Shown in pieces: positions 6,531 to 6,853 of a stretch of DNA of 6,853 bases. The translations under genes and the position numbers were made by a program. Within the stretch, counting starts at the first letter, position 1. Each line of letters starts with the position of its first letter. The notes beneath the pieces are model-generated. The model was not told the DNA's origin and did no database searches. It saw only the letters and a program-made list of their open reading frames with translations. The DNA is from Desulfurococcales archaeon (lineage in GTDB: Archaea; Thermoproteota; Thermoprotei_A; Sulfolobales; Ignisphaeraceae). The stretch is from the NCBI GenBank assembly GCA_027066265.1, contig JAMOOB010000401.1, forward strand, positions 1 through 6,853. The letters run 5' to 3'.

Positions 6531-6595
6531 GACGGATGATGAGTCCCTCCGGCTCAGGCAATGATCTGTGATTGAATGGGACTACCCGCTGACGC
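6531..6595 (+). ncRNA. C/D box guide sRNA, predicted 16S rRNA 2'-O-methylation guide
   Basis: Archaeal C/D sRNAs bind L7Ae, Nop5 and fibrillarin and direct ribose methylation. Box C is ATGATGA (6536-6542) and box D is CTGA (6589-6592), a 57-nt span typical of archaea. G6534-C6593 and C6533-G6594 can form a short closing stem at kink-turn spacing. Internal boxes are degenerate: D' CTCA (6553-6556) and C' ATGATCT (6561-6567), four bases apart. The guide GGGACTACCCG (6578-6588) abuts box D and is perfectly complementary to CGGGUAGUCCC, the highly conserved archaeal 16S segment at about 797-807 (E. coli numbering). The fifth-nucleotide rule (A6584) predicts methylation of U801. The D' guide is 6543-6552; I know no target for it. 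Box identity, spacing, rRNA match and promoter placement agree. The rRNA match relies on recall, because the 16S gene is not in the window. Confidence 0.8.
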
Positions 6596-6600
6596 AAACG

Positions 6601-6607
6601 CTATAAC
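6601..6607 (+). promoter_or_regulatory. Probable TATA box of psmA
   Basis: CTATAAC preceded by CGCAAA at 6593-6598, a plausible BRE resembling the CGCAAG upstream of the cdc6 box. Initiation would fall near 6630, leaving a ~20-nt leader. ATTTTTAG at 6609-6616 is an alternative TATA element. Confidence 0.5.
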
Positions 6608-6635
6608 CATTTTTAGGAGTGTTACCAAGGCTTCG

Positions 6636-6644
6636 AGATGGGGG
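6636..6644 (+). promoter_or_regulatory. Possible ribosome-binding site of psmA
   Basis: AGATGGGGG lies 6 nt before ATG 6651. It is G-rich and well placed but not a close match to the anti-SD. The ATG at 6638 inside it is out of frame with psmA and stops after 15 codons. Confidence 0.35.
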
Positions 6645-6650
6645 CTAGCT

Positions 6651-6853
6651 ATGGCTTTCATGCCCGCAGCGATGGGCTACGATAGAGCGCTAACGATATT
6701 CTCCCCCGATGGCAAGCTGTACCAAGTTGAGTATGCTGCCGAAGCCGTCCGAAGGGGCTGGACCTCCATAGGACTTGCTTCACAGCATGGTGCAGTAATA
6801 ATCGCTGAACGAAGGAAGGTTGCACCACTGCACGACGTTCTAAACCTAGAGAA
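6651..6853 (+). CDS. psmA: Proteasome alpha subunit (partial, N-terminus only)
   Basis: The alpha subunit forms the outer rings of the archaeal 20S proteasome and gates substrate entry. Only 67 codons are in the window. The N-terminal alpha signature is clear: MGYDRALTIFSPDGKLYQVEYAAEAV at 8-33, the region that forms the gate and helix H0, whose Tyr, Asp and Arg (10-12) are the usual YDR gate residues. RRGWTSIGL and the strand HGAVIIAERRK follow. The family is about 230-260 residues, so roughly three quarters lie beyond the right edge. ATG 6651 is chosen because the YDR motif starts at residue 10, as is usual, and a TATA box and G-rich site sit upstream; ATG 6660 (residue 4) is also possible. 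It is the one gene here outside replication and is read away from cdc6. Confidence 0.95.
   Translation, partial: MAFMPAAMGYDRALTIFSPDGKLYQVEYAAEAVRRGWTSIGLASQHGAVIIAERRKVAPLHDVLNLE

Noticed and set aside
6638..6685. Short upstream ORF (15 codons) overlapping the psmA start
   Set aside because: It is out of frame and its ATG lies in the likely ribosome-binding stretch; nothing suggests it is translated.
1..6853. CRISPR arrays, insertion sequences, tRNA genes, attachment sites
   Set aside because: I saw no regularly spaced repeats, transposase-like proteins, terminal inverted repeats or tRNA cloverleaf motifs; the region looks like stable core chromosome.

Overview
The window looks like chromosomal DNA of a hyperthermophilic crenarchaeote (Thermoproteota), with a Desulfurococcales-like flavour. 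It is dense with archaeal informational genes: MCM, GINS, RFC small and large subunits, Orc1/Cdc6 and a proteasome alpha subunit. Promoters are TATA/BRE-like, leaders are very short, start codons include probable GTG, and ribosome-binding sites fit an archaeal anti-SD. The genus cannot be fixed from the sequence alone.

Layout. Minus strand, 1-2270: gins23 followed by mcm with an 8-bp overlap, so one operon; mcm runs off the left edge and lacks its last ~105 residues. A ~150-bp divergent promoter region (2271-2426) separates this from a plus-strand operon, rfcS (2427-3416) then rfcL (3437-4864), which together encode the clamp loader. rfcL converges with, and overlaps by 11 bp, a small minus-strand winged-helix gene (4854-5177/5189). 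Upstream of that on the same strand is an Orc2-type orc1/cdc6 initiator gene (5218-6462). The right end has a 188-bp intergenic region and the first 67 codons of a plus-strand proteasome alpha-subunit gene (6651 onward).

How it fits together. The window carries most of an archaeal replisome assembly kit: an initiator AAA+ protein that binds origins and helps load helicase, the MCM helicase, one half of the GINS activator that binds MCM, and the RFC complex that loads the PCNA ring. I recall a comparable grouping (rfcS, rfcL, a cdc6 paralogue, gins23, mcm) in Sulfolobus, next to one of its chromosomal origins. An origin here is therefore worth testing, although I see no clear origin recognition box.

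The least expected item is in the cdc6-psmA intergenic region. At 6531-6595 (+) there is a good candidate for a C/D box guide sRNA. It has box C ATGATGA, box D CTGA, degenerate D' and C' boxes, and an 11-nt guide just upstream of box D that is perfectly complementary to the near-universal 16S rRNA segment around position 800. A palindromic TTTAAA box at 6504-6509 is placed to fire both the sRNA (rightward) and cdc6 (leftward).
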